Made by a program: the position numbers and the translations under genes | Shown: positions 11,342 to 21,029 of the stretch, one piece after another | How positions within the stretch are numbered: the first letter of the stretch is position 1 | Layout of the letters: every line of letters begins with the position of its first letter | Source of the DNA: Casuarius casuarius | Taxonomy: Eukaryota; Chordata; Aves; Casuariiformes; Casuariidae | NCBI GenBank assembly: GCA_003342895.1 | Contig: PTFA01000318.1 | Span: forward strand, 407,501 to 471,500 | Reading direction: 5' to 3' | DNA: 64,000 nucleotides | Notes under the pieces: generated by a model | Database searches by the model: none | What the model was told of the DNA's origin: nothing | What the model saw: only the letters and a program-made list of their open reading frames with translations

Positions 11342-11497
11342 CTTCTTACAACCTCCTTCCATCCTTCTTCCCTTTTCTGACCACGTTTAGGGCTAGCAAT
11401 GGTCAGCTTTCCATTTGGAGAAGAAAGGGGAGAAGGACCAGATTTTGTGCAGGTAGACAAGGAATTACTTGTCACTTCACTGATAACTTCGGACAAC
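11342..11497 (-). CDS. ANKRD17: ANKRD17 exon 27: linker before the KH domain
   Basis: Residues 1544-1596: LSEVISEVTSNSLSTCTKSG, then PSPLSSPNGKLT and a basic segment ASPKRGQKREEGWKEVVRR. The basic end leads directly into the KH domain and may add a nuclear-localising or RNA-contacting surface (inference). Enters with the last base of a split Lys codon and leaves with two bases of an Arg codon. Confidence 0.97.
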
Positions 11498-12493
11498 CTT
11501 TAGAAGAAATTAAATTCTGTCAATACACAGAGTCATAAAAAAACCAAAAGGATGATTTCCACTTAGCCCATTCTTCCCCCCTCCCAACTCTGTTTTCTCT
11601 TTCAGTGCAAAAAACACTCCAAAATCAGAACTGACAAGCTACATTAATGATAACATTGGGTGAAAGAAGGTAAGCATCATCCCACCTAGAAATATCCAAA
11701 AGGCTCACCTGATATTTGTAAAGCCTGAATGTGGTATCAGCACACCACTCAGCACAGAACAGCAACATTGCTCATGAAGGCTTGAATGATATTGGCATTT
11801 GAGGAGCTGGCATTGCCAAAGGAAAAATAGCTCCTGCTCAACACAGCTGTCATCACAGCAGTACCGCACAGGGAACGTGGAGTCAGCTCACTGTTAGATG
11901 TTGTGTCCTTACAGTACCCATACAGGGAGGGAAATGGTACATCGTGTCCCAGAGTAAGTACTGCCCACCAGCAGTTAAAAAGGTTGAGCGCATCTAAGTT
12001 GTACCTCCAAACTGGTTAGGGTTCTAGAGATAGCACAGAGATCTCCAAACAGCGCCACGAACTACATTAGTACAATCCTAATTCTTCCGAAGGGAAGCAA
12101 GTACTTACAGACTGTCCCTGGTCAAACCTTTTAAAATCAAACAGTGAGTCGTCTTGGGCAAGACCAAAAAAAGGCAAGAAATGAAAAGCCGAAGTAAACA
12201 CAGTATAGCTGACTTGAAAAGCAAGAATGCATTAAGAGACTGCTTGAACTGAGATTTTTACACCTCAAAATATGCCCCAACCCCCTAATTTCATGGATCT
12301 GACTCCCACTTCTGAGCCTATTGGGTTCAAGTTCATACTGCAACAATGCTTATGCTCCTCCCACAACAAACGGCAGACAGTTTCATCCATTCCTAACAAC
12401 TGATTTTATCATGCATATCCATGGAGACAGGGGTGCAGCCTTCAACTGTANAGCAAACACCTTGAATAGGCAAGCACAGACACAGAAACTTAC
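11498..12493 (-). other. ANKRD17: Intron 26
   Basis: Donor GTAAGT, acceptor AAAG. About 1 kb of unique sequence with one N at 12451. Nothing else recognised. Confidence 0.9.
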
Positions 12494-12941
12494 TTTATGG
12501 ATGATTTGGTAGTAACTGCTTTCCTCTCATCCTTCGGACAAGTGACAAGAACTGATGGTTGTTTTTTGTTGCTCTGTGCATTAGTAACGGCTGTGGAAGA
12601 ATGATTGTCACTTTTGTGGCTGCTGTTGCTATTGCTGCTTTCATCGCTACAGCTGGAAATCCTCATATTATCACTGTCGCCACTTTCACTAGTACTGCTG
12701 CTCTTAGATTCACCATTCACTTTTTCTGGTTGGCCATAGGAAATGGGGAGTTGATCATCAAATATAATTTGAACGTTATCAGGGGTGACTTTGTTTTTTC
12801 TGTTTTTTCTTTTGGAGCTTGTTGTGGTGATGGTATTATTCCTTTTTCCATGGGAACCTGCTAAAGTTGTCCAAGTTGCCGATATACCTATGGTGGTTGT
12901 AGTGGTAGCACTAGGAGGCTCCATTGGGACCTCTGGATCAT
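12494..12941 (-). CDS. ANKRD17: ANKRD17 exon 26: Ser/Thr-rich linker
   Basis: Residues 1395-1544, from DPEVPMEPPSATTTTT to TTKSSIK. It contains a conserved core (GISATWTTLAGSHGKRNN), a basic patch KRKNRKNK typical of a nuclear localisation signal, QIIFDDQLPISYGQPEKV, and a long serine run with acidic residues (STSESGDSDNMRISSCSDES) that looks like casein kinase 2 substrate sequence. No globular fold. Its N-terminus and the segment TAVTNAQSNKKQ appear the least conserved parts. Confidence 0.96.
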
Positions 12942-13791
12942 CTGATGGAAGAGGAAAAAAAGAAATCAGCATTAATTTATCTGGCTTAAGGAAGTTTGTG
13001 TGGTTTTGTTTTCCAAGTCACATCTGTCATAACAAAGAATTCATTAACAACTTTAAAAAACGCTGAGTCTCAAAAAAGAAACAAGCAGAACCACTAACTA
13101 CACGGACTTCTGTAAAACTGTTACATGTGGTACCATGTAGTCTCTCCCCTTGCTTATGATAATAGTCATCTAAAAGTTCATTCTTATCTTGCAATAAACA
13201 CAGCAGCAATTTAACAAAGGCATGGAAAGGCAGACAAGTATTTAGGGGACATAAACAAGTATATGAAACAGATAAAAATTGTTTACCACATGTATTCCCT
13301 TTCTTTTAGCATATGACAATGAGGGAACACTCACTGTAAACCCATTTCCTGATACACTGTATGAGATGAAACTCATGACCCTAGAAGAGTCAGGTTTCAG
13401 CTCTTTGAGCAAGAAGAGATGGATATTTGTTTGGAATCCAACGCTGCAATTTTTTCACCTGGTCATGAGTATAATTTTGATATGAGGCAAAAAATTAATT
13501 GCTTAAGTTTTAAGTATTGGGACCCTGAAGAGAAAGAACACGCCAAAACCCTCCCTGTGATTATTTAACCTTTAACTGCCACTGCCAAGCTTCTGGCAAC
13601 AGCCCCTTACCACAGCAGGATGCCACAGAAAAACCCTCACGCTGATCTAGGGATTTAATAGAAAAGGTAGACAAAAGGAAAACTCAGTGGGTCATATGAA
13701 AGGCTGTTTAAGTTTCGACAAGAGAAGTCATTTCTAATACTGGGAGTAAATACCAAGACCGTTTTACTAGTAACAGAACTGTAAAAATCAC
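12942..13791 (-). other. ANKRD17: Intron 25
   Basis: Donor GTGATT (weaker than consensus), acceptor CCATCAG. Unique AT-rich sequence; no element seen. Confidence 0.9.
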
Positions 13792-13963
13792 CTTCAGGTT
13801 TTAGCTTCTCCTTCTCCTGAGCAGCTTGGAGTTCAAAATTCTCTTTATTTTTTGCTTCAATTTCTTCTAGTTTTCGTCTTTGTTCTTCTTTTTTCTTCCT
13901 CCTTTTCTCCTTTCTTTTTTCTCTTTTGGCAGCCAAAGCCAATCTTCTGCTTTCTTCCCTTAG
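13792..13963 (-). CDS. ANKRD17: ANKRD17 exon 25: basic helical region, probable NLS
   Basis: Residues 1338-1395. LREESRRLALAAK leads into an extremely basic stretch (codons 13871-13927; KREKRKEKRRKKKEEQRRK), then LEEIEAKNKENFELQAAQEK. The alternating Lys/Arg/Glu pattern predicts a long charged helix or coiled coil. The Lys/Arg density suggests nuclear localisation (inference). Starts in phase 0 and leaves one base of the Asp codon completed by exon 26. The upstream intron has a GC donor. Confidence 0.97.
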
Positions 13964-14080
13964 CTACAAGTCAAGCACATTGAGCAGAATTAGACGATAT
14001 ACCATGCACTTCAAAAACATGAATGCTTCACTACAGCATCCTTGCCCATTTCCCAGGAAGCTAAACATTAGAATTTTAGA

Positions 14081-14081
<1 letters not shown>

Positions 14082-14133
<52 letters not shown>
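14082..14133 (+). repeat. A52 homopolymer (T52 on the transcript strand)
   Basis: An uninterrupted run of 52 A on the plus strand, directly joined to the A-rich edge of a 71-bp tandem duplication. On the transcript strand it lies about 120 nt upstream of the exon 25 acceptor. Confidence 0.95.
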
Positions 14134-14135
<2 letters not shown>

Positions 14136-14272
14136 AAAGAAAAAAAAAAGAAAAACAGAAGGGAAATATTCTCTCCTGTGATTGGTTTTTATGTAGTTAC
14201 TAAAGAAAAGAAAAAAAAAAGAAAAACAGAAGGGAAATATTCTCTCCTGTGATTGGTTTTTATGTAGTTACT
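14131..14272 (+). repeat. Perfect tandem duplication, 2 x 71 bp
   Basis: Copies at 14131-14201 and 14202-14272 are identical over 71 bases, including the internal A10 run. Each starts AAAGAAAAG and ends TTTTTATGTAGTTACT. The lack of any difference means a very recent duplication or an assembly artefact at the edge of the A52 run. Confidence 0.95.
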
Positions 14273-14900
14273 CTTCCAAATGCTCACGTTAAGAAGAAGT
14301 TAGTGTAAAAACAAAAGCCACCAGACAAAAGCAGCCAGAGTTTTCTTGCATGTGTTTTCAGAATTCCTCAAGCAGCCATGTGTGCAGCAGTACTGTCCAC
14401 GCAACACTGATCTCTTTCTAAGAATGGAACACAAACCACTTTCAGCTAGTCTGGATACAAAATGCATGTCATTTGACACTACGTTTTATTTGGATTACTC
14501 TGTTAGATTTAAAATACAGTACTATGGTTTCTAGCAACATTATTGGTATACATTTTCATATTTCAAACATCCACAAAACAGGTTGCAGATCTAAAATCCA
14601 TACCAATACAATTGGAAAAACAGCCATCTATGATGTACTTGGCAAAAAATTCTGCTAAAAATCCTTTTTTGGGTACAATATTACACAGAAGAATCATTTC
14701 GTTATATAGAAGTTCCTTGATCCAATTGCTTAGCAAGTAGATGACAAAAATTACTTGAGCAACTAGACATTAAATTCTTACACACAAATTACAATTACAT
14801 ATGTATTCCTATGTACTTTCACAGATCTTATAATCTTGAAGGAATGTGAAATTAGAACTTCATGAAAAAATACTCATAATTCCAAACTCTTTCAACTTGC

Positions 14901-15017
14901 CTTCTCCAAGTCCAGTTCCTCTAAAAGAATGCTTGCATTTTTGTTTGCTTCAGCAGCCTGTCTATCTTTGGCTTGAACAATTGATTCCATACATAGGTGG
15001 CACTTCTTCAACATCTC
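14901..15017 (-). CDS. ANKRD17: ANKRD17 exon 24: helical linker after ankyrin block 2
   Basis: Thirty-nine codons, phase 0-0, residues 1299-1337. It runs EMLKKCHLCMESIVQAKDRQ, then AAEANKNASILLEELDLEK. It contains a CHLC pair of cysteines and a Leu/Glu-rich helix that leads into exon 25. The donor is GAGAAG|GCAAGT (GC type). Confidence 0.97.
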
Positions 15018-16495
15018 CTAAAATAATAAAGTACGTGAAAGGTCTGAAAGAGCCAAATCTCACATTGTGTGTGTTGAAATATACACTCTCAAGCTTATAT
15101 CTGCAATTTGCAGATGGCTCAACAGCTTGCACAGAAAGTTTTAAGGGAGAAAAATGAGTATGTTGATATTCAAATAGTACTAGCATTCATATTAAGCTTA
15201 AGTTAGTCTCATAATCAATAAGCTGTGAAAACAGCATTTACTGCTTTTTAAATCCTTAGCAGTAAGGTTACCACAAAAAAAAGTATTTTATTCTTACAAA
15301 ATGACAATTTTGTAGTGATAGGGTGCCATCATGGGAAGGAATAAGTTGTCCCTTGATTCTTGATTAAGACATAAATATCTAAACACAACTACCACACTAT
15401 TTGCGCAACCATTCTCTGCAACTTCAACTTCCTTCCAGTAAGCTCCTCTTCATGCCCAACCTTACAAACTGGCATTCCACAGTCATAGGTAAAGACTGTA
15501 ATCAAGAATGAATCTATGCGGTAAAAACTGTAGAGCAAAGACAGTTCAGAATCTATGCCTGTTATCAAGACAAAACGAGTTCATGAAACAAAAGGGGAAG
15601 GGTCAGAAAAGTGAGGCAAGCCATGAAGATAAAAAGATGCCACAAAAAGAAAATTGTACTTTTTTTTTTTTTTTTTAAACACCTGGGAAATACTTAAATA
15701 TTATGGTACTATTCTAACCTATGTGACCGCATGGCAGTAAATATGTTGAAAAATATAGCATGCCGTGCATCAGACAGCAATTGTTGTGATGGGCAACAGA
15801 ACACATACTGTGTTAAACATAAGCATTTCTTTAACTTCAAAAGGCACATCACAACCTGAACCCCAGGAAAAAGACAACTCACTCTTTCAACAAAAAAGAC
15901 AGAATCACTAAGACCACATTTCTCCGCTAGTTGCTCTTACCACTTCCTTTTACCGCTAAATAGTTTTTACCCCTGTTCATCTTGACTAAAGTGAATTGAA
16001 TACAACCAAACTTCCACAGGGAAGAACAGCAGTTTATCTGACATCTTGTAACTAGCTGCTTTACTGTTAGGTATTTCTTAAATCTTACTTGTACAAAGTT
16101 TCATAGAAGATTCTGAATCTTCATAAACTCACACACAGTCTCGGCAGAAGTTTATTCAGTTACCTCTACCCTGCTGCAAAAGTGGTCATAAATTCAGTAT
16201 AAACATGCTCAAAAGGAAGGGAAGTAGCATAGCCCAGGAAAATAACTAGGAGACCACTTCAAAATAAGCGCATGTTATGGACAGCACTACCTTACTACCG
16301 TTTTCACAGAACTAAGGCTTACAAAGTTACAGCGGTCGCCTTCCCCCACTTTCTGCATTTTTTCTGGCAACTCCCAAGGCCACCATCACTTGCCTAAGGC
16401 CCAGCGTGCCAGCAAGCAAAAGACCACATCTGTGCTAAGGCCGAGTCACAGTATCATCCCTTCAGATATGTTATCTTAGTTATCACCTTACTTAC
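15018..16495 (-). other. ANKRD17: Intron 23
   Basis: Donor GTAAGT, acceptor TTTTAG. Has a T17 run at 15660-15676 on the plus strand. Otherwise unique. Confidence 0.9.
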
Positions 16496-16591
16496 CTTAT
16501 CAGTAATTGTTGCTATGTATCTCATACATTCCGAGTCTGACGGAAACTGGTTTACTTCTTTCACTAGGTAGCGCACCACTTTGACATGACC
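16496..16591 (-). CDS. ANKRD17: ANKRD17 exon 23: last ankyrin repeat end
   Basis: Thirty-two codons, phase 0-0, residues 1267-1298: GHVKVVRYLVKEVNQFPSDS, then ECMRYIATITDK. The first half is the second helix of the last ankyrin repeat (GHxxVVxxL); the rest caps the array. Confidence 0.97.
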
Positions 16592-17618
16592 CTGAAAACG
16601 AAATTTCACAGAGGTCATTTCTCAGGCTAATTGCTTCTGCTTTCCTAAGCAACTCTTCATTTCAAGCACTCCTTGCATAATATTTCTTTTCAACGTCTTC
16701 ACATAATGGCCTCAACACTTAAAGATGGCTTAAAAAAATGTTTTAACACCTCTTAAGCAGTGACATGTTTCCTCACTTTTATGAAGTAAGAAAACACAAG
16801 CAACTAAAGATACTATTGTCAAGACTGCACACACTGGCAGTGAGAGAAATCAGAATTCTACTTCTCAGTTACATGGTCTAACCAGGGAATTTATCTTCCA
16901 CTCAGCTCATGGTTTTCTTCTACTGTGTGTCTTAGTCTAACTTTTGTTTACGGTGGAATGAAACTGTTTTAGACTTCATTTCATAGGATCAACAGTTAGA
17001 ACTGCAGTACTGACTTTCTAAAAAGTGTCCATGACAGATTAAGGAAATGAAACTTCCTATGATAATCGTAACTGAAGCAGCCCTTGTTCCAGTCATGCTT
17101 TTACGTACTTCCTCCTTGCTTGTTGTTTTTATTGGTTTTCAAATGCTAGGCTCTGGCAACTTAAGAGCTGTAAGTTCCTACGGTCATTTGAAATTTTTAG
17201 ATACAATAGCACTTTAAAAGGACAATACATCAAGAGTCAAACCTGGCTAAAAAAGATTAGGGGGGGAGGGGGCTCACAGCACAGGAGCACTCATCCCCTC
17301 TTGCATGAGACTCCAATCGAACACNTTTCCAGTTCTATCGCAAACTCCCCCCTCTCCACACACACTGCAGTTTTTCTCCTCTCACGACAGGCCCATGAGA
17401 ACCAGACTCTAAGAAGGCCCTATAAAGCAAGCTTCTCCTGGAATTTAACACAGTAATTATACAGGTGACACACATAGCACGTAATCTTCAAAAGTAGGTA
17501 AGTATTGAAATTAGTTTGCAGATTTTGAAAGATTTAGTTTCTCTCAACTATGTTCTATTCATAAGCGTGCAGTTATGATCAAGACAATATTAAGACCAAA
17601 GCTGAATTTACGTTCTAC
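16592..17618 (-). other. ANKRD17: Intron 22
   Basis: Donor GTAGAA, acceptor TTTCAG. Contains a G7-A-G5 stretch near 17260 and one N at 17325. No exon. Confidence 0.9.
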
Positions 17619-17781
17619 CTTTCGAAAGGCTGCCATAAGAGGAGTTATCTTCCTGTTATCAGCAGCATCCACATCTGCTCCAGCTTGAACTAGTAGTTGG
17701 ACAACATCTAAATGTCCTCCATTTGCTGCAAGCCACAGTGGAGTATTCCCCTTCTTGTTACGCACATCAATGTGAGCTCCT
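17619..17781 (-). CDS. ANKRD17: ANKRD17 exon 22: ankyrin repeats of block 2
   Basis: Completes an Arg codon, then 54 codons, residues 1212-1266. Two repeat units show the canonical pattern: GNTPLWLAANGGHLDVVQLL with VQAGADVDAADN, then ITPLMAAFRK continuing into exon 23. Ankyrin repeats form protein-protein interaction surfaces. Confidence 0.98.
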
Positions 17782-18659
17782 CTACAAAAACAAACATATT
17801 CAATCAAAACACTGAACCATATTTTAGTAACAGGTGTCGACTGGACTAGCAAAAGTCCATGCAATACCTAAAAAAAATTGGCTGATTCAATATTCATTTT
17901 TACGTGAAACACATGCATAGAGCACTTTGATTTCTGAACCAGTATTTTTTGGCTTTCTCTGATGCTGTCAAGAGCCTATGCTCAGCCTATGATCATTCAG
18001 ATCTAAATCACACTGTCCGCTAGCTCTGAAGCTTCAGTAATTACTTCTTTAACTGCCATCCGCCAGTACAGCGCATTCCTCAGTAAGTTACTTGGAAGAA
18101 CTTGTGAAGTTTTGAGTGCAAGCCAAAAGCCAGTGCTGTTACTTGTCATCAGACTGCATATTCAAAAGCTGCTTAGGAAACTTTTTTGCACTGAACCTAG
18201 ATTGTGCTCAAGTTTCAGGGGAAAAAAAAAAAAAAGAAAAAAAAAAAAAAAAAAAAGAGAGACAGCATTACAGTGCAAGTTTTATGTATATCTTCTGTTA
18301 GCCTTTTTAAGGACTTAACACTTCTGTCTAACATGTACTGACAGTTACCTCCATTTACCATAAATGTGAATTAACAAGAAATTGCTGATTGCTAACACAC
18401 ACAAGTCAGTGAGCTGGGAAAAACTCGATTAGCCAAACTTGGGCAAAAGGAAGCACTCAAACACCAAACAATTTTGTTTGATCACTCTCAATGAATAAAA
18501 ATATATAGTTAGCAAGGTTAACCAATCCAGAAGACCCGAGTTGATTTTAGCCAATCCTAACATGGAATAAAAATAACCCCCCTCTCCCCCAAGTGTGTAT
18601 TGGGAAATAAAGATTTGTGAAGATCTTCTTCTTCAAGCAACATAACTTCAGATATGTAC
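17782..18659 (-). other. ANKRD17: Intron 21
   Basis: Donor GTACAT, acceptor TTGTAG. Holds an A-rich tract with a few G at about 18221-18262. Nothing else recognised. Confidence 0.9.
18221..18262 (+). repeat. A-rich simple repeat
   Basis: A13, G, then about A18 ending in GAGAGA. Low-complexity tract in intron 21. Confidence 0.85.
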
Positions 18660-18835
18660 CTGCTAATAAGCAGCTCACAGAATTTGTAGTGCCCTTTGTC
18701 TGCTGCGATGGTTAAAGCTGTATCTCTTGAGGAAGGTACCGGAGGAGCATTTACATCTGCACCTTTGTCCAGCAGAACTCTGCCCACTTCTGCATATCCA
18801 CCAGAAGCTGCTTCCATTAACGGTGTGAGGCCAGT
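18660..18835 (-). CDS. ANKRD17: ANKRD17 exon 21: ankyrin repeats of block 2
   Basis: Residues 1154-1212. TGLTPLMEAASGGYAEVGRV with LLDKGADVNAPPVPSS, then DTALTIAADKGHYKFCELLI. Two ankyrin units. It ends ISR where I recall IGR in mammals, a Gly to Ser change next to the exon junction. Phase 0 in, two bases of Arg out. Confidence 0.98.
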
Positions 18836-19966
18836 CTAAGACAAGAGAGCAGGAAAAATAAGCAATTAGCATTTTATTACCTAAGAGACAGAACTAATTT
18901 TAACTTCCAGGAGCAAATTTCAAGTTCTGGCTTATGCCCTCCAATTGTTACCCAGCCAGTTTTGTAACAGCTTAAGCAGCGTTTTGAACGAGAGTATCAA
19001 CTTTAGCTGGCTAGGAAAGAGCTTTCGCTGAGCCACACTTTAGAGGTAGAACACATTGTTAGGGGCAAGCGCCAGTCCTCTGCTGCTGTGCAGTTTTAAG
19101 GACGAGTCAAAGCCCTTTGCTGCCACAGTCTCTCCATACCAACCTTACAGAGGTGGGGACCAACAGCAGCAAATACCATAGAGCGGACGTGTTGCTATAC
19201 AAACGACGCAAATCACATTTCCTACCTTCACTAAGAGATGCTGTGTAACAACACCCAGAATGAACCTGGCTAGGTCAAGGGGACACGAGACTTTGGCAAG
19301 GAAGAGACCTACCAGCTATCAGCACTTTAAAAAAATCCTTTGGAGTTCACCTTCTGTCTAAAACTAAAAATGGTGGAAAAGGATAAAGACGACCTCTGTG
19401 GCAGATCACTTCACTTCTTTGGTATTCTGGCTAGCTTTAGGAGAACAGCCTTTCCTCCAGTTTTAAGAGCTGGGGTCAGTTGATACAAAGCCCCGAGAAC
19501 ACACATCCTATTGCAATTCTGTATTACCTCTGTGGCTGTTTTAATAGCCAGGCAGACCGAAGAGATGAGTCCCAGGGCACAGGCTTGGCTGAAATTCAGA
19601 CTCTACTTTTTGAATACATGAAAGCCTTGTATTTTTATTAAGTCAATGGATCAACATTCTTATGCTCGTAACCATTTGATGATTAAGTAAGGCTTCAGAA
19701 GCAAAAACCTGTGGTCTGAAGAACTGTATAACCACATGAATATAACAGCCTTTAAATACAGCCANGATTTTTCTTTAAAAAATATGGTCTTCCTCTAGAT
19801 GGCTTCAGAAATACGCATTTGATCCGCAACAGACTTGAACTTCACTTGTTCAGTTAACTTCCAAAGGAAATGCATAGAACAGAAGAAAGTTTTAAGATGA
19901 CCACACAGAAGTCATGCCTTCACAAGCATCTCTTTTAGGTGCCTTTTCAAACTCTTTACTCCTTAC
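18836..19966 (-). other. ANKRD17: Intron 20
   Basis: Donor GTAAGG, acceptor CTTAG. The stretch 19020-19330 is somewhat richer in GC than the surrounding intron but matches nothing I recognise. N at 19765. Confidence 0.88.
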
Positions 19967-20180
19967 CTTAGCTCTATGCTCCACGTTAGCTTTTCTGTCA
20001 AGGAGCAAGCTAACCACTTCAGTTCTCCCTTGGAAACAAGCTAGAGTCAGCGCTGTATTCCTATTGGTCTCTATCTGGGCATTTATATCAGAGCCCATGT
20101 CCAGTAACAGCTTGACAGCAGCAGTGTGCCCATTCATGGCTGCCAGCATTAAGGGAGAAATGCCCAATTTGCTACCAGTT
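19967..20180 (-). CDS. ANKRD17: ANKRD17 exon 20: ankyrin repeats of block 2
   Basis: Residues 1082-1153. TGSKLGISPLMLAAMNGHTA continues as AVKLLLDMGSDINAQIETN, then NTALTLACFQGRTEVVSLLL and DRKANVEHRAK. Two full ankyrin units. The first base completes the Arg codon started before the GC-AG intron 19, which proves that junction. Confidence 0.98.
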
Positions 20181-20886
20181 CTGGAAGAGAGAAGAAATTG
20201 TTTAATCATAATCACATTTATAAAATAACTTAAACAACACTTGTGAAGGCAGAGTATCCAAAACAGAAAAACAGTTGAACTATTACTGACACTTCAAATG
20301 GTGCGTCACCTAAGACACATAATTCTGCTTATAGTTATTACACCTGCTTCCCTTTAGTTGTGGCAGATGCAGAGGCATCGCTTACAAGGAGAAAAATTTT
20401 GCTTAGACTTTCTCACTCGTGCCGTGCATAGGTTAGGTTGTTCTCCCCTCCCAGCAGATGGATAAAGTATTACACACACCAACACAAACACACACTTAGA
20501 AAAAACTTTCATTAAGCTATACAGTGAAAAAGCAGAGGAGGCACAAAACTAACACTTTCTTCATCTAACCCAGAACTGATTTCAGCTACCAGGCCAACCA
20601 NGGCAAGAAGAAGGATTTCTGTCTTTGACCAAAGACAATAGACAGTAGGATGAAGGAAAAAAAGTTACAAAAGTTACAGAAATACATGGAGGGAGACTGA
20701 AGTTAGTGCTGCTGTTAGTTTCTACCCAGAGGGAAAAAGCCTCCCAGAAATAAGACCACATATCGCTTGTGATCATGTAACAACAGTATGCTTTTGTTCC
20801 ACTTAGTCACCAAGAAAGCCCTTTAAAAAGGGTCAAAACCCAGAAGACTACAGTAACATGAGAGAAGGGGTGAAAAGGGAACTTGC
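20181..20886 (-). other. ANKRD17: Intron 19 (GC-AG)
   Basis: The donor is TCCAG|GCAAGT and the acceptor is CTTCCAG. The GC donor has an otherwise perfect consensus. The nearest GT (4 nt further) would shift the frame. N at 20581. Confidence 0.93.
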
Positions 20887-21029
20887 CTGGAATTGATTTC
20901 TGCTCCAGCGTTTAGCAGAATCTTGATAATGTTCACATATCCACCAGAAGCAGCAAGACTTAAAGGTGTGTAATCAGAAACGTTCCTGTGCTCTTTGTTT
21001 GCCCCTCGAGCTAGCAGCAACTCCACCAC
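20887..21029 (-). CDS. ANKRD17: ANKRD17 exon 19: ankyrin repeats of block 2
   Basis: Residues 1035-1082. VVELLLARGANKEHRNVSDY, then TPLSLAASGGYVNIIKILLN and AGAEINS. End of one repeat and nearly all of the next. Leaves two bases (AG) of an Arg codon before a GC donor. Confidence 0.98.

Larger units (their letters stand above)
13964..14900 (-). other. ANKRD17: Intron 24 (GC-AG; contains A52 run and 71-bp duplication)
   Basis: The donor is AAG|GCAAGT, a GC-AG intron; the acceptor is TTGTAG. Only this donor keeps the reading frame between LDLEK and LREES. It contains a 52-nt A run and a perfect 71-bp tandem duplication. Confidence 0.93.

Noticed and set aside
13926..14252. A 108-codon plus-strand frame rich in lysine
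   Set aside because: It is a translation of the A52 run and the A-rich 71-bp duplication, so it is not a gene.
20875..20890. A GT donor 4 nt downstream of the GC donor of intron 19 (and the equivalent site in intron 24)
   Set aside because: Use of either GT would add 4 nt and break the frame into the next exon. The GC donors match the consensus well.
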